Of a DNA stretch of 32,319 bases, positions 15,863 to 24,601 are shown piece after piece. The position numbers were made by a program, and so were the translations under genes. The stretch spans positions 1-32,319 of the forward strand of contig SFBL01000200.1 in assembly GCA_007095785.1 (NCBI GenBank), written 5' to 3'. The notes beneath the pieces are model-generated. The model did no database searches, was not told the DNA's origin, and worked only from the letters and a program-made list of their open reading frames with translations. Origin of the DNA: Microcystis aeruginosa Ma_SC_T_19800800_S464. GTDB lineage: Bacteria; Cyanobacteriota; Cyanobacteriia; Cyanobacteriales; Microcystaceae. Numbering within the stretch: position 1 is the stretch's first letter; the number at the start of each line of letters is the position of its first letter.

Positions 15863-17935
15863 ATGAAACTACTATCAATAAAGTTATGTAATTTTCGACA
15901 ATTTTATGGTAAGACTCCTGAGATACATTTAGCGGCGAGTTCTCGCAATACGACGGTAATTTATGGCAATAATGGAGCGGGAAAAACAACAATTTTAAAT
16001 GCTTGTACCTGGGTGCTTTATGAAAAATTTACGGCAGCTTTTGCCGAACCAGAGTTATTAGTTAATAAACGGGCAATTACAGAAGTCAGCACGGGAACCT
16101 CCATAGAATGTTCAGCAGAAGTGAACTTTGAACATGAAAATAAACGCTATCAGGTAAAACGAAAATTTTTCGCCTACCAAGATGTAAATAGTAAAATTCA
16201 ATACGGTCAAAATAGTTTATATATGCTCTACGCTGGTGATGATGGCAATTGGTACGCACCCCATCAACCACCAGAGGATATTATTAATCAAATTTTACCC
16301 GAAAGTTTACACCGTTATTTCTTTTTTGATGGGGAATATATCGATCATCAATTTCGTAGCAGTAGCCAAGGTAAAATCGCCGAAGATACAAAGGAATTAT
16401 TGGGAGTTAAAGTATTAGATCGAGCGATCGAGCATTTAAAAAAAGCTAGAAAATCTTTACAAGATGAACTTAAAGATTTAGGTGAATCGGATTTAAAAAA
16501 GTTATTAAAACAGGAAAGTAAAATTGAGCAGGATTTAGAGAAGTTAACCCAGCGTCAGCAGGATATGATTAACCAGTTATCCCAGCAGGAAGAATTAAAA
16601 AAAGCCGTGACTAATCGCTTATTAGAGTTAAGTGGTGCTGAGGAATTAAAACAGTTAAAAGAAAAATTAGAACAACAGGAAAGAAATCTGCGGCAAGATT
16701 TAGTCAGAACTAAAGATAAGTTAAAGAAATTAATTTCCCAGCAAGCTTATCAAGTCTTTTTAAAAGAAATTAATCAAAATTTTCAGCAATTAATCGATCG
16801 CCTACGACAACAAGGGGAATTACCCAGTGGTATCAAACAGCAATTTGTCCAACAATTATTAGAGCGGAAAAAATGTATTTGTGGCCAGGAATTACAGAAA
16901 AATAGCCAAGCTTATTTACAGGTACAAGATTGGATGAATAAAGCAGGAATGGCCGATGTAGAAGAAGCGGCCATTCGCTTATCTTCCACAGTCAAAGAAA
17001 TGGATAAAAGGGTCTTAGATTTTTGGCAAGAAGTGGATAATTATCAAGCTAATATTCACCAGTGGCGCTTAGAATTATCTTTGGTAGAATCAGAATTAGA
17101 TGAAGTTCGGGATAAATTTCGCCATTATCCCGATGAAGATATTAAAAATCTGCAATCTCGCTTAGATGCGATCGAGGATTCCCTAAAAGATTTACGCTTG
17201 GAACAGGGCAGCAATAAAAATCAACTAGATATCTATGAAAAAGAGTTAGAATCCCTGCAAAAACAGGTACAAAAACAGCAACAAAAAGAGGCAAAATCTA
17301 ATTTAGGACAACGACGTATTTTAGCGACTCAAGAGGCAATTAATCGCATTAGTGAGGTAAGACGGAGATTAGAAAATCAGTTTCGTTTGTCCTTAGAAAA
17401 ACGGGTACAGGAAATCTTTAACTCAATTTCTTTTACTCCCTATATTCCCCGTATTAGTCCCGATTACGAGGTAAGATTATTAGAAAATACCACAGGATTC
17501 GCCATTCCCGTGGCAGCTTCCACTGGAGAAAATCAGATTCTCAGTTTATCTTTTATCGGGGGAATTATCGATCGAGTGCGCGAAGGTCGTCAGAAAAATA
17601 CTTTGATGGGAATTGATAGCAGCACTTTTCCTCTGGTGATGGATTCCCCTTTTGGTAGTCTCGATCATATCTATCGTCGGCAAGTTGCGATCGCTATTCC
17701 TAAATTAGCCAATCAGTTAATTGTTTTAGTGACAAAAACTCAATGGAGAGGAGAAGTAGAAACCGAGATTTCTCCCTATATTGGTAAAGAATATGTGTTA
17801 GTTTATAATTCTCCGAAAGCGGATTGTCAAGAGGATTTAATTAATCTTCATGGTGTTGATTATTCTCTAGTGAAACGCAGTCCTAATAATTTTGAATATA
17901 CGGAAATTATCGAAGTTAATCGATTTTCCTCCTGA
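15863..17935 (+). CDS. DndD-like SMC/Rad50 ATPase with CxC hook
   Basis: A 690-residue AAA/ABC-type ATPase related to DndD and Rad50. It has Walker A GNNGAGKTT at residues 35-43, RYFFFDGEYID (FDGE at 155-158, as in DndD), and two coiled-coil arms (about 185-300 and 370-490) meeting at a hook with ERKKCICGQEL (Cys338 and Cys340). The ABC signature STGENQ is at 553-558 and Walker B FPLVMDSPFGSLD at 589-601. The hook is CxC rather than the CxxC of Rad50. True DndD with dndE is 8 kb upstream, and this protein differs from it in hook, length and tail (EYVLVYNS...), so it is a separate system. No dndC or dndE lies beside it. Its likely partner is the 58-residue ORF. Confidence 0.8.
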   Translation: MKLLSIKLCNFRQFYGKTPEIHLAASSRNTTVIYGNNGAGKTTILNACTWVLYEKFTAAFAEPELLVNKRAITEVSTGTSIECSAEVNFEHENKRYQVKRKFFAYQDVNSKIQYGQNSLYMLYAGDDGNWYAPHQPPEDIINQILPESLHRYFFFDGEYIDHQFRSSSQGKIAEDTKELLGVKVLDRAIEHLKKARKSLQDELKDLGESDLKKLLKQESKIEQDLEKLTQRQQDMINQLSQQEELKKAVTNRLLELSGAEELKQLKEKLEQQERNLRQDLVRTKDKLKKLISQQAYQVFLKEINQNFQQLIDRLRQQGELPSGIKQQFVQQLLERKKCICGQELQKNSQAYLQVQDWMNKAGMADVEEAAIRLSSTVKEMDKRVLDFWQEVDNYQANIHQWRLELSLVESELDEVRDKFRHYPDEDIKNLQSRLDAIEDSLKDLRLEQGSNKNQLDIYEKELESLQKQVQKQQQKEAKSNLGQRRILATQEAINRISEVRRRLENQFRLSLEKRVQEIFNSISFTPYIPRISPDYEVRLLENTTGFAIPVAASTGENQILSLSFIGGIIDRVREGRQKNTLMGIDSSTFPLVMDSPFGSLDHIYRRQVAIAIPKLANQLIVLVTKTQWRGEVETEISPYIGKEYVLVYNSPKADCQEDLINLHGVDYSLVKRSPNNFEYTEIIEVNRFSS

Positions 17936-18069
17936 CTGCTAAATGGCTGCATCTCACCTTTGCAGAAATACAGACAATCAGCAATTATCAGTGACTCTTA
18001 AATTGGTACAAAAATATGAACAATCGCGTGTAAGCATCTCACCGAAAAGCTAATGCGCTCCAGGGTTTG

Positions 18070-18116
18070 GGTAGGGTTGATTCATGAATCAACCCTACCT
18101 TGAATCAACCCTACCC
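18070..18116. repeat. 30-bp perfect palindrome with a second competing arm
   Basis: GGTAGGGTTGATTCA / TGAATCAACCCTACC forms a perfect palindrome at 18070-18099. An additional copy of the right arm follows at 18101-18116. The rest of the 427-base gap (17936-18362) has no gene. It contains heptamer-like CTGACGACCGACTC units near 18280-18312 and a GCAGACCCTACTTAAT motif at 18338-18353. Confidence 0.75.
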
Positions 18117-18362
18117 AAAGGCTTGAATTGAGTGATAAAATCGGAAATAATGACCAATTTTAGAAGATAGTTTCCCTTTAAAAATACCAACTCAGTAGAT
18201 TTACAAAAATTTTGTTGTAAGTAGTCGGACATAAATTCTGTTGTCTATCTTAAGAAATGTAAATTGCCGCAATTCTTACTGACGACCGACTCCTGACGAC
18301 CGGCTACTGACTCCTACCCCCAGGAAAAACTTTTTCAGCAGACCCTACTTAATAACTAAATT

Positions 18363-20600
18363 TTAACTTCTAATAAAACGATCGATTGCTGTGTTCATTA
18401 CCCCCACACGACTGGATAATTCCACAAGTTCCGTGGTGACAATATTATAATCCCCTAAATATTTATGGAGATTAGTTCCCTCTTTTTGATGGGCAATTTC
18501 TACTAACCTTTCCTCTCGCAATTCTTGCAAATGATCGAGGATATTTTCTAAAGTATCTTCGAGGGGAGGTAAGGGAGAAGGAGGATTATTTGCTTGCAAA
18601 GCTTGGGTTAATTGCGTCAAAGCTTGGGTTATTTGTTGCGTGAACAGACTCAGATTAGGATGGGGAGGACTACCGCGATATTGTTCCAATTCCGTCAATA
18701 AAACTGTCACCCCGCGACCAAAACGAGGAATATAATTACTTAAAGTGATTGCCGGTTCCATTTGTGGAAAGGGTGTGCTAGGATCATCAATTAATCTTTG
18801 TAGGGCCGTTTGCATAGTTGTATTTGCTCGTCGAGCTTTATTGCGATGGGAAGATAAACTTGCAGTTTGATAGGATGATTCTCCTAAATAAACTGCCATA
18901 ACTGACTGAAAAAATACTTGATTAGCTTCTAATGCTTTAATGGCAGCGAGGGAAAAACGTTCATCTTCATTAAACCGTAAAAAACCGAAGGAAAGTGCAA
19001 AAGCTAAAGCACTACCGATTAAAGTATAAACTATTCTGATATACTCTAAATTAATCCCGTCATTGCTGGTATCGAGACGACTGATAATTAAAGCAAAAAT
19101 TGTGATAAAAAATACGGCTAAACTATAGTGAAATCGCACCAAAGTTAAAGCGATCGCTATAGAAATAACCCCAATAACTTCTAACCAGAGCGGATTATCT
19201 ATAATTCGCAACAGTGCCAAAACAAAAAACGAGCCTAAAATCGTGCCAAACACCCGATTTAAAAAGCGTTGAAAAGTCAAGCTAAAATCTGGTTTTAACA
19301 CAATAACTAAGGTTAAACCAATCCAAAAACTATGGGTAATTCCTAGCTTGTTGTAAATCAAAACTCCTAGCGCACTTCCCAAACCCAAGCGTAAACCATG
19401 ACGAAATAGGGGCGATTCTAGATTAAAATTAGATTTTAATGGTTCCCACCAAGCTTTTTCTTGACCGTACTCTTTTTCTATCCCTTCAAAGTTCCGCTGC
19501 CAGGGATTCTTTTTATCTGAAAATTCCTCGCTTTGCCGCAAATGTTGCGCTGTTTCACTGGCTATTTTTAGCTGTTTAAATAATTTTTTTAAACGATTAT
19601 TTAATTGGGAAATTGCCACATAACTGCTATAATCGTCCTGAGCATTTTCTAAAACTTTAGCTTGCAGGTTTTTTTGTTGCTCGATCGCCTTGAGTAATAG
19701 CTGCAAGCGCTCACAATCCGGTTGTTTATTTCTACCCAAAATTAACCCAGCAATATCTTCGCTAATTTCCGCCACTTGCACGAGAATATCTTCTAATAAA
19801 ATACCCACCGTGGTCAGTTGTGGCAAGGGATGAAGATGAAGCAATTCTCGCAGCGCAATTAAGCTGGTATTAATGCGATCGCTATCTTCAATCAAGACGA
19901 TTAACAATTCCCGCAGCTCATTCTTTCCCCAACGTCCCCGACGCGTCAAGGTGACAGTTTTCCTCGAACGTAGCAACAGCTGGCGGATTTTGTCAAAATA
20001 TGGCTCCTCATGAGCATTAGAACGAGAGTGTAAGGGCAAAGAGCGGAGATAAGTGGCGATACCCTGAAAATTTTCCGCCGTTACCTGACGTAAAGGCTGA
20101 TTAGGACGAAAAGGCCAGATAAACAGGGCCAAAAAAATTGTCCATCCCCCTCCCAACACAGCGATTCCGGCCCGTTGTAAAGCGACGATAATATCTCCCG
20201 ATGGCAAAGAAACAGCAAAAAGCAGCAATAAACTGATTACTAACCCAGCTAAAGCCCCATTTTCCCCGTAAACCGTCAAATAACCCGCTAGAAACAACCC
20301 GTAAAAAACTATCACGACGGTCAATCCTAACCAAGCACTGGCTAATGTGCCGATAATCAAAGCTAGAGCCATCCCGATAGTTGTAGCGACTAGGGTTTTC
20401 GCTCTCAGGCAGTAAAGTCCCCCCACATCGGCTAAAATCAAGGTTTGAGCCGCTAAACCGACCATTAACCCCAATTTCGACTGCTTTAAAATCTCACCGA
20501 TCATAATCGGTACTGTGATCGCTAATAAAGTCCGAATCCCCCGCTCGATCTCGATATCGCCACTAGGACGCAATAAAAAAGCCAATCGCTGAAGTAGCAT
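18363..20600 (-). CDS. FUSC-family inner-membrane protein (YccS/aromatic-acid exporter-like)
   Basis: A 745-residue membrane protein with the doubled architecture of FUSC-type transporters. A first membrane block of about six helices (residues 20-170) is followed by a cytoplasmic helical region (about 175-380), a second block (about 390-540, starting FRHGLRLGLGSALGVLIYNK) and a helical C-terminal domain. Relatives include AaeB/YccS-type proteins, some of which export aromatic acids. The substrate here is unknown. The gene is 56 bases downstream of the propeller-protein gene on the same strand, which may be an operon. Confidence 0.8.
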   Translation of the reverse strand: MLLQRLAFLLRPSGDIEIERGIRTLLAITVPIMIGEILKQSKLGLMVGLAAQTLILADVGGLYCLRAKTLVATTIGMALALIIGTLASAWLGLTVVIVFYGLFLAGYLTVYGENGALAGLVISLLLLFAVSLPSGDIIVALQRAGIAVLGGGWTIFLALFIWPFRPNQPLRQVTAENFQGIATYLRSLPLHSRSNAHEEPYFDKIRQLLLRSRKTVTLTRRGRWGKNELRELLIVLIEDSDRINTSLIALRELLHLHPLPQLTTVGILLEDILVQVAEISEDIAGLILGRNKQPDCERLQLLLKAIEQQKNLQAKVLENAQDDYSSYVAISQLNNRLKKLFKQLKIASETAQHLRQSEEFSDKKNPWQRNFEGIEKEYGQEKAWWEPLKSNFNLESPLFRHGLRLGLGSALGVLIYNKLGITHSFWIGLTLVIVLKPDFSLTFQRFLNRVFGTILGSFFVLALLRIIDNPLWLEVIGVISIAIALTLVRFHYSLAVFFITIFALIISRLDTSNDGINLEYIRIVYTLIGSALAFALSFGFLRFNEDERFSLAAIKALEANQVFFQSVMAVYLGESSYQTASLSSHRNKARRANTTMQTALQRLIDDPSTPFPQMEPAITLSNYIPRFGRGVTVLLTELEQYRGSPPHPNLSLFTQQITQALTQLTQALQANNPPSPLPPLEDTLENILDHLQELREERLVEIAHQKEGTNLHKYLGDYNIVTTELVELSSRVGVMNTAIDRFIRS

Positions 20601-20656
20601 AAATTCACTAAAAACTTAACTCTGGAACCTGATAACATAGCTACCGATCAATAATT

Positions 20657-22102
20657 TTAGGGCAGCCAACGGGGTTTAAAACCAGCGTTGAGTTCTTGAG
20701 GTAGAATTTTCGGGATGCTATTGGGACTGAACTGATCAGGAAGTGGTAATAACCAGAGACGACCATCGGCAATGCTCGACCCCTCCCCAGTGACTAAATC
20801 ATTTCCGACTCCAAAGGGTATGGTTGCTAACTGATCAAATAATAAGGCCACGCCATCGGGAGACATACTCATCTGCACGTCACGATAATTAGGTAAGGCC
20901 AGCAGGGGGATCATTTTACCCGTTTCTAGCTCAATAATACCTAAAAAAGGTTCTTCTTTCACTTTGCCATCGCTGCCCATAACCAGATCGCTTTTCAGAC
21001 AGTAAAGGGTTTTTTCCTGTCGCGGTTCAAATTCACAGCTAATAATCGGATTAGCTGTTCTTAATAGTAGTCTTGACTCTCCCCGATCGTTGAGCAAAAA
21101 TAGCGATCGCTGATTATCTGGTTCTGATTTTACCATTAGTTTTTGGCCACCATCCCGGGAAAAAGCGAGGATTTTCTCGTAGGTATGCAAAAATTGCGGT
21201 TTTCCCCCTTGTACATCCAAAGGAATCACCGCTACCCCTCCCGTTTGACTGACAACCGCTTTTTTACCCTCGGGAGATAGTAAAAAATTATCCCCTTGTA
21301 TTCCTAACGGTCGCGATTGTCCATCATCGCTGATTACCCATAAACTGGCATCCCCCGGATTCCCATGATTAATTCTCTGCACGATTAGGGTTTTGCCGTT
21401 ATCTGAGAGATTAAAGCGCAGATTTTGATAGGTTTTCGCATCTAAAAACCTTTCTATACGACCACTGGGCAAATTTTGACCATTTTCGTCATGATTTAAA
21501 CCCGTGGTAATTGTGTAAAGTTGCTGTTTTGGGGTATCTCGTCCTAAGTCAGAGCGATCGAAGGCCGAGAATAAAATTTTATCCCCCCTCGGATAGATTT
21601 GAAAATCCGTCACCACCAGATCCCCAGGGGTAAGGATGGTTTTTTTCAGTTCTGTGACGTTATTTGCCCCCTGAATGATATTACAGACGATTAAACGACC
21701 TCTTTCCTCTTGGTTGACTCCAATATAGGCAAAAGCTCGATCGTGGCTGTAAAATTCGCCGATAAAGTCCTCACCTTGGGCAATGGGTAACTTTACTTGA
21801 TATTTTTTGCCGTAGATCGGTAATTCTGTCAAGGTATAGGTCAAGCGATCGCCAGACCAGCTAATTTTACCCCGCAAGGGAGGATCGATCACCAAGCTGG
21901 TTTCCACGTCGGAACGGTCAATCGGTCGATTAAAACTTAAAGTAAAATAATTGTCCCTAACGCCGATTTTTCGCCCTTGCCAGCTAAAATTCTCCCCTCG
22001 GGTCGGGACTTGATTTCCCTGGATCAAAATCGACGATATCGCCGCAATTAAAGCCAAAATAGTCGCTAACACTAAGCGATCGAACCAAGCTAATCTTTTC
22101 AT
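20657..22102 (-). CDS. Membrane-anchored protein with Ig-like domain and beta-propeller
   Basis: A 481-residue protein. Residues 10-28 form a membrane anchor (LVLATILALIAAISSILI). Residues 45-110 resemble a bacterial Ig-like (SbsA/Big_5) domain: FTLSFNRPIDRSDVETSLVI followed by LTYTLTELPIYGKKYQVKL. The remainder shows repeated WD40/PD40-like strands (ILFSAFDRSD, NFLLSPEGKKAVVSQTG, MSMSPDGVALLFDQL), consistent with a TolB-like propeller. It looks like a conserved cyanobacterial periplasm-facing protein of unknown function. It precedes the FUSC-family gene in the same direction. Confidence 0.7.
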   Translation of the reverse strand: MKRLAWFDRLVLATILALIAAISSILIQGNQVPTRGENFSWQGRKIGVRDNYFTLSFNRPIDRSDVETSLVIDPPLRGKISWSGDRLTYTLTELPIYGKKYQVKLPIAQGEDFIGEFYSHDRAFAYIGVNQEERGRLIVCNIIQGANNVTELKKTILTPGDLVVTDFQIYPRGDKILFSAFDRSDLGRDTPKQQLYTITTGLNHDENGQNLPSGRIERFLDAKTYQNLRFNLSDNGKTLIVQRINHGNPGDASLWVISDDGQSRPLGIQGDNFLLSPEGKKAVVSQTGGVAVIPLDVQGGKPQFLHTYEKILAFSRDGGQKLMVKSEPDNQRSLFLLNDRGESRLLLRTANPIISCEFEPRQEKTLYCLKSDLVMGSDGKVKEEPFLGIIELETGKMIPLLALPNYRDVQMSMSPDGVALLFDQLATIPFGVGNDLVTGEGSSIADGRLWLLPLPDQFSPNSIPKILPQELNAGFKPRWLP

Positions 22103-22480
22103 TAGTTATCAATTATCAGTATTCGGTCGTCAGCAGATTGCTTTTATTTATTCTCCCATCTCCCTTCTCCCATCTCCCCCCTCTACAATAATTACTCGCA
22201 ACCAGAAATACCTTGGGCTGCTATCATACTTTGTGCTTTTTGTCAAAAAAACTTTGTTTTTGCAATAAAACTACATAAAAAAAAGATCATCGTTGTGGGT
22301 GAAATTGACTAATTTACCCGTCTTAATTAGGATTACCTTCTAGGTGTGGCAAGGGTTTCAACCATTGCTGCCCAAAAAAGCACAGAACAACCCACTATGA
22401 AATTCTATCAAATCGCTGTAACCAGCATAACATCGTTGTTAAATAATAATCTTTCTCAATTAATTCTTAAGAATTTATAA
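22103..22480. other. Intergenic interval without recognised gene
   Basis: An AT-rich stretch upstream of the propeller-protein gene. It contains a short pyrimidine-rich repeat (TCTCCCATCTCCC type, 22154-22185) and several A/T runs. I see no coding sequence or RNA gene I can name. The promoter of the minus-strand gene must lie here, but no clear boxes were identified. Confidence 0.5.
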
Positions 22481-22574
22481 ATATTGCGGAATGTTAATTT
22501 AAATATTCTCAAAGTTTTGGAGTTAATAAATAACTTTTGCTTATCTTTGTCGAACATTGGGTTAGAAGTTCAGG

Positions 22575-22765
22575 AGACAGTATTCAGGAGTCAGGAGTCA
22601 GGAGACAGGAGACAGGAGACAGTCCCGATGAAAAAATTTTCACCACCAGAGATGAAAGAGGTTTTCTTCCCCACACCCCACACCCCACACCCTACACCCC
22701 CCCTGCCCCCCCGATGTCGGGGGGGTTGGGGGGGTCACACCCCACACCCCACACCCCACACCCCA
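22575..22765. repeat. CAGGAGA heptamers, CCCCACA heptamers and a C-rich/G-rich hairpin
   Basis: TCAGGAG/ACAGGAG heptamers lie at 22587-22623. CACCCCACAC-type heptamers at 22668-22698 and 22733-22765 flank a hairpin whose arms are the C-run at about 22697-22712 and the G-run at 22719-22734, with GATGTC as loop. An open frame through this region (22484-22867) merely translates the repeats. Confidence 0.85.
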
Positions 22766-22825
22766 CTTGCCACTTTCTTATCAGCTTTAGTAATGATTGT
22801 CATCGGTTTTTTCAATCGAATAAAT

Positions 22826-22855
22826 AAAAACGCCCCCAAAAAGGAAGCGTTTTTT
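22826..22855 (+). terminator. Terminator-like hairpin without an assigned gene
   Basis: AAAAACGC / GCGTTTTT stem of 8 bp with a 13-base loop, followed by further T. It works as a terminator on the plus strand, but no recognised plus-strand gene precedes it. Confidence 0.5.
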
Positions 22856-22908
22856 AACTTATCATGAGGACTTAGCAAAATGTGTGCAGAGTTAGAACGC
22901 GGATGTTG

Positions 22909-22932
22909 GATGGGGATCCAGCATCTGTTTAT
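22909..22932 (-). terminator. Hairpin after the psbA relic
   Basis: GATGTTGGAT / ATCCAGCATC form a 10-bp stem with one wobble pair and a GGGG loop, a few bases after the stop codon of the psbA fragment on the minus strand. It is probably the old psbA terminator. Confidence 0.5.
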
Positions 22933-22935
22933 TTT

Positions 22936-23012
22936 TAACCATCGATCGCCGGCACTGTCAAGGCCATGGGAATAGCATCACCGGAAGCTAAATCGAGGGG
23001 GAAGTTATGTGT
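22936..23012 (-). pseudogene. psbA: 3'-terminal fragment of psbA (photosystem II D1)
   Basis: On the minus strand, the 24 codons HNFPLDLASGDAIPMALTVP then AIDG and a stop are the C-terminal end of D1, whose usual form is ...NAHNFPLDLA...ALTAPAI-G. Homology begins exactly at the His of this segment. Upstream there is one Thr codon and an in-frame TGA at 23013-23015, so the rest of the gene is missing. The fragment retains its stop codon and a downstream hairpin. It is a fossil and not a functional gene. Confidence 0.85.
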
Positions 23013-23135
23013 TCAAGTATATTTACAGCCCCCGCAATTGTGTCCCTTTTTTGGGTTTATTTATTTCAAAATTTATCTCTTTATTTGTATATTTTTAAAC
23101 TTGTATAAAATTGATTTAAGTTTTGTAAAAAGTAG

Positions 23136-23165
23136 TTGACAAAATCCGATCGAGATAAAGGATAA
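23136..23165 (+). promoter_or_regulatory. Candidate rpoZ promoter region
   Basis: TTGACA at 23136-23141 and GGATAA at 23160-23165 are 18 bases apart. The TTGACAAAAT sequence is repeated at 23180, 44 bases on. Which copy drives rpoZ cannot be decided by eye. Confidence 0.4.
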
Positions 23166-23273
23166 CCCTATCCTTAAGGTTGACAAAATATGGTAAGGTA
23201 GGCTGAGTAATAAAACTTATCACTAAAATCAGTGACAAGTGCCAAATTCACCACCAGAAGGCTAAATATAACT

Positions 23274-23501
23274 ATGTCCAAACGGTTTAAATTCGACTCC
23301 TCCGAGATGATTTATCTCACCGATAAACTGATGAATGCGGCCAGCAATCGTTACTCCATCGTCGTGCAAGTCGCTAGACGGGCCAAACGCGTCCGCTACG
23401 ATACCGTAGAAAATATCGACGACCCGATGATTAAACCCGTCCAACGGGCCCTGATGGAAATGACCGACGAATTAACCGAACCGGAATTATTACGCGATTA
23501 A
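23274..23501 (+). CDS. rpoZ: RNA polymerase omega subunit
   Basis: A 75-residue cyanobacterial-type omega subunit, the small RNA polymerase protein that helps fold and assemble the beta' subunit. It begins MSKRFKFDSSEMIYLTDKLM and contains the conserved AASNRYSIVVQVARRAKRVR block, followed by an acidic tail (IKPVQRALMEMTDELTEPEL). The ATG at 23274 is the natural start. An upstream in-frame non-ATG start would add residues with no counterpart in the family. A very strong hairpin follows 12 bases after the stop codon. Confidence 0.9.
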   Translation: MSKRFKFDSSEMIYLTDKLMNAASNRYSIVVQVARRAKRVRYDTVENIDDPMIKPVQRALMEMTDELTEPELLRD

Positions 23502-23741
23502 TCCCCTAAAATTGCTGGGGATCAACCCCGATGAAATATAGGGGTTGATCCCCAGCGCTCTTAGTCTTTCCGCTAGTCGTTGGGCTTTTTGTTCCGCTTC
23601 CTGTTTGGCTAAACGTGCTTGAGAAGCGATCGCCGCCGCTGCCCTTTCCTCTGCGGTTAAATAGCGATTTCCCGATACTGGGAAGAAGGAGATTTTTATT
23701 GTAGGAAAGGTTAACCATAGCGATTGTTTTGACCAGGGAAA
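23490..23741 (-). pseudogene. Uma2-family C-terminal tail, degraded
   Basis: One minus-strand frame, open from 23741 to 23490 but without a start codon, reads GNRYLTAEERAAAAIASQAR, then a Lys/Gln/Glu coiled stretch, then LAERLRALGINP. This matches the tail of Uma2-family proteins (compare LAARLRELGIDPEA at the end of the gene at 10185). The nuclease-like core is absent. The last codons overlap the end of rpoZ. It is a relic of a larger gene. Confidence 0.65.
23514..23556 (+). terminator. Perfect 16-bp hairpin after rpoZ
   Basis: GCTGGGGATCAACCCC / GGGGTTGATCCCCAGC with an 11-base loop, 12 bases after the rpoZ stop codon. There is no T-run, but stability should be high. The right arm is also the ALGINP codons of the Uma2-like relic on the other strand. 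Confidence 0.7.
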
Positions 23742-24407
23742 TTACCAAGTATTCGGTTGAAAGTCGGCATCATTAATAATAGCCACCGTATCCCCGGAGG
23801 GTTTAATCACAAATAGACCTTTTTTATAAGCGTATCGATCGATTCCCTCGTTGATTTCAATTCCCGCCACCGCACCGTAAGCTCGATAGTTTTGATAATG
23901 GGGAAAAGCGATTTTAAAACGGGTCAATTTTTCGATAAATTCATCCACATCATCTTTAGATAATCTCGATTTACATTCCACCACCACGAGATCGGTATCA
24001 TCGACGGCTAGGATATCAATTTCCATCGCGATGCCCTGACGCTTGACTCTAGCGCGGGGATAAACTTCCTTAATATCGATGCCTTTTTCCTGAAAAAGAC
24101 GTAAAACCGCCGGTTCTACCAATTCTTCCACAAATCGACCCCAGCGAGTGGTGAGACTATCTACCGCTTTGCTGGTTCGTTCAACCGTCCGTTTCAGTTC
24201 TGCCATCGAGCGATCGCTTTCTAGTTTAGATTCGGCGAGGAGGTTCTCTATTTCGACTCTATGGCGATCATATTCCGCCTTGGATTCGGCAGCCCTGCGA
24301 TCATATTCCGCCTTGGATTCGGCAGCCCTGCGATCATATTCCTCGGCGGAAGCGCGGAATAGCTGGTAAATATCCTCAAGAGTTACCGGTTCACTCATAA
24401 CTTCCAT
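23742..24407 (-). CDS. DUF3782-type protein with PD-(D/E)XK nuclease-like fold
   Basis: A 221-residue protein. The N-terminal third is a coiled coil with the 11-residue unit EYDRRAAESKA present twice, in tandem 33-bp DNA repeats (about 24255-24345). The C-terminal part has a restriction-endonuclease-like core: GIAMEIDILAVDDTDLVVVE followed by CKSRLS gives the D...ExK active-site pattern, and DVDEFIEKLTRFK follows. It matches the cyanobacterial DUF3782 family, whose activity is unproven. Starts at 24407 or 24398 are both possible. It overlaps nothing functional but abuts the Uma2-like relic. Confidence 0.75.
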   Translation of the reverse strand: MEVMSEPVTLEDIYQLFRASAEEYDRRAAESKAEYDRRAAESKAEYDRHRVEIENLLAESKLESDRSMAELKRTVERTSKAVDSLTTRWGRFVEELVEPAVLRLFQEKGIDIKEVYPRARVKRQGIAMEIDILAVDDTDLVVVECKSRLSKDDVDEFIEKLTRFKIAFPHYQNYRAYGAVAGIEINEGIDRYAYKKGLFVIKPSGDTVAIINDADFQPNTW

Positions 24408-24601
24408 TCAAAACACCCACCATCATTTTAGCGATTCGATCGAGAAGCCGGACGAGAGCCAGAGAGCAAAACGGCAATAAATATTAAGAATTATGTAAAA
24501 GACTTGACAAATGTACGGGGGGTACTGTTCTTCTGGAATTTACTTTGTTCCAAAACCAAAACTTGCATAATCCTTACAACGCTCAAAGAGCTTAATTTTA
24601 G

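Noticed and set aside
15684-15992. Minus-strand frame rich in GKVGKVGKW
   Set aside because: It is the translation of the decamer array and overlaps the start of the ATPase gene.
22484-22867. Open frame of 127 codons, with a second overlapping one at 22537-22827
   Set aside because: Both frames run through heptamer repeats and a C/G-rich hairpin and encode only repeated His/Pro/Thr stretches. There is no domain or codon bias.
23506-23748. 80-codon minus-strand frame with an ATG
   Set aside because: The neighbouring frame carries the recognisable Uma2 tail. The ATG-initiated frame has no similarity I can see and is a shadow of the relic.
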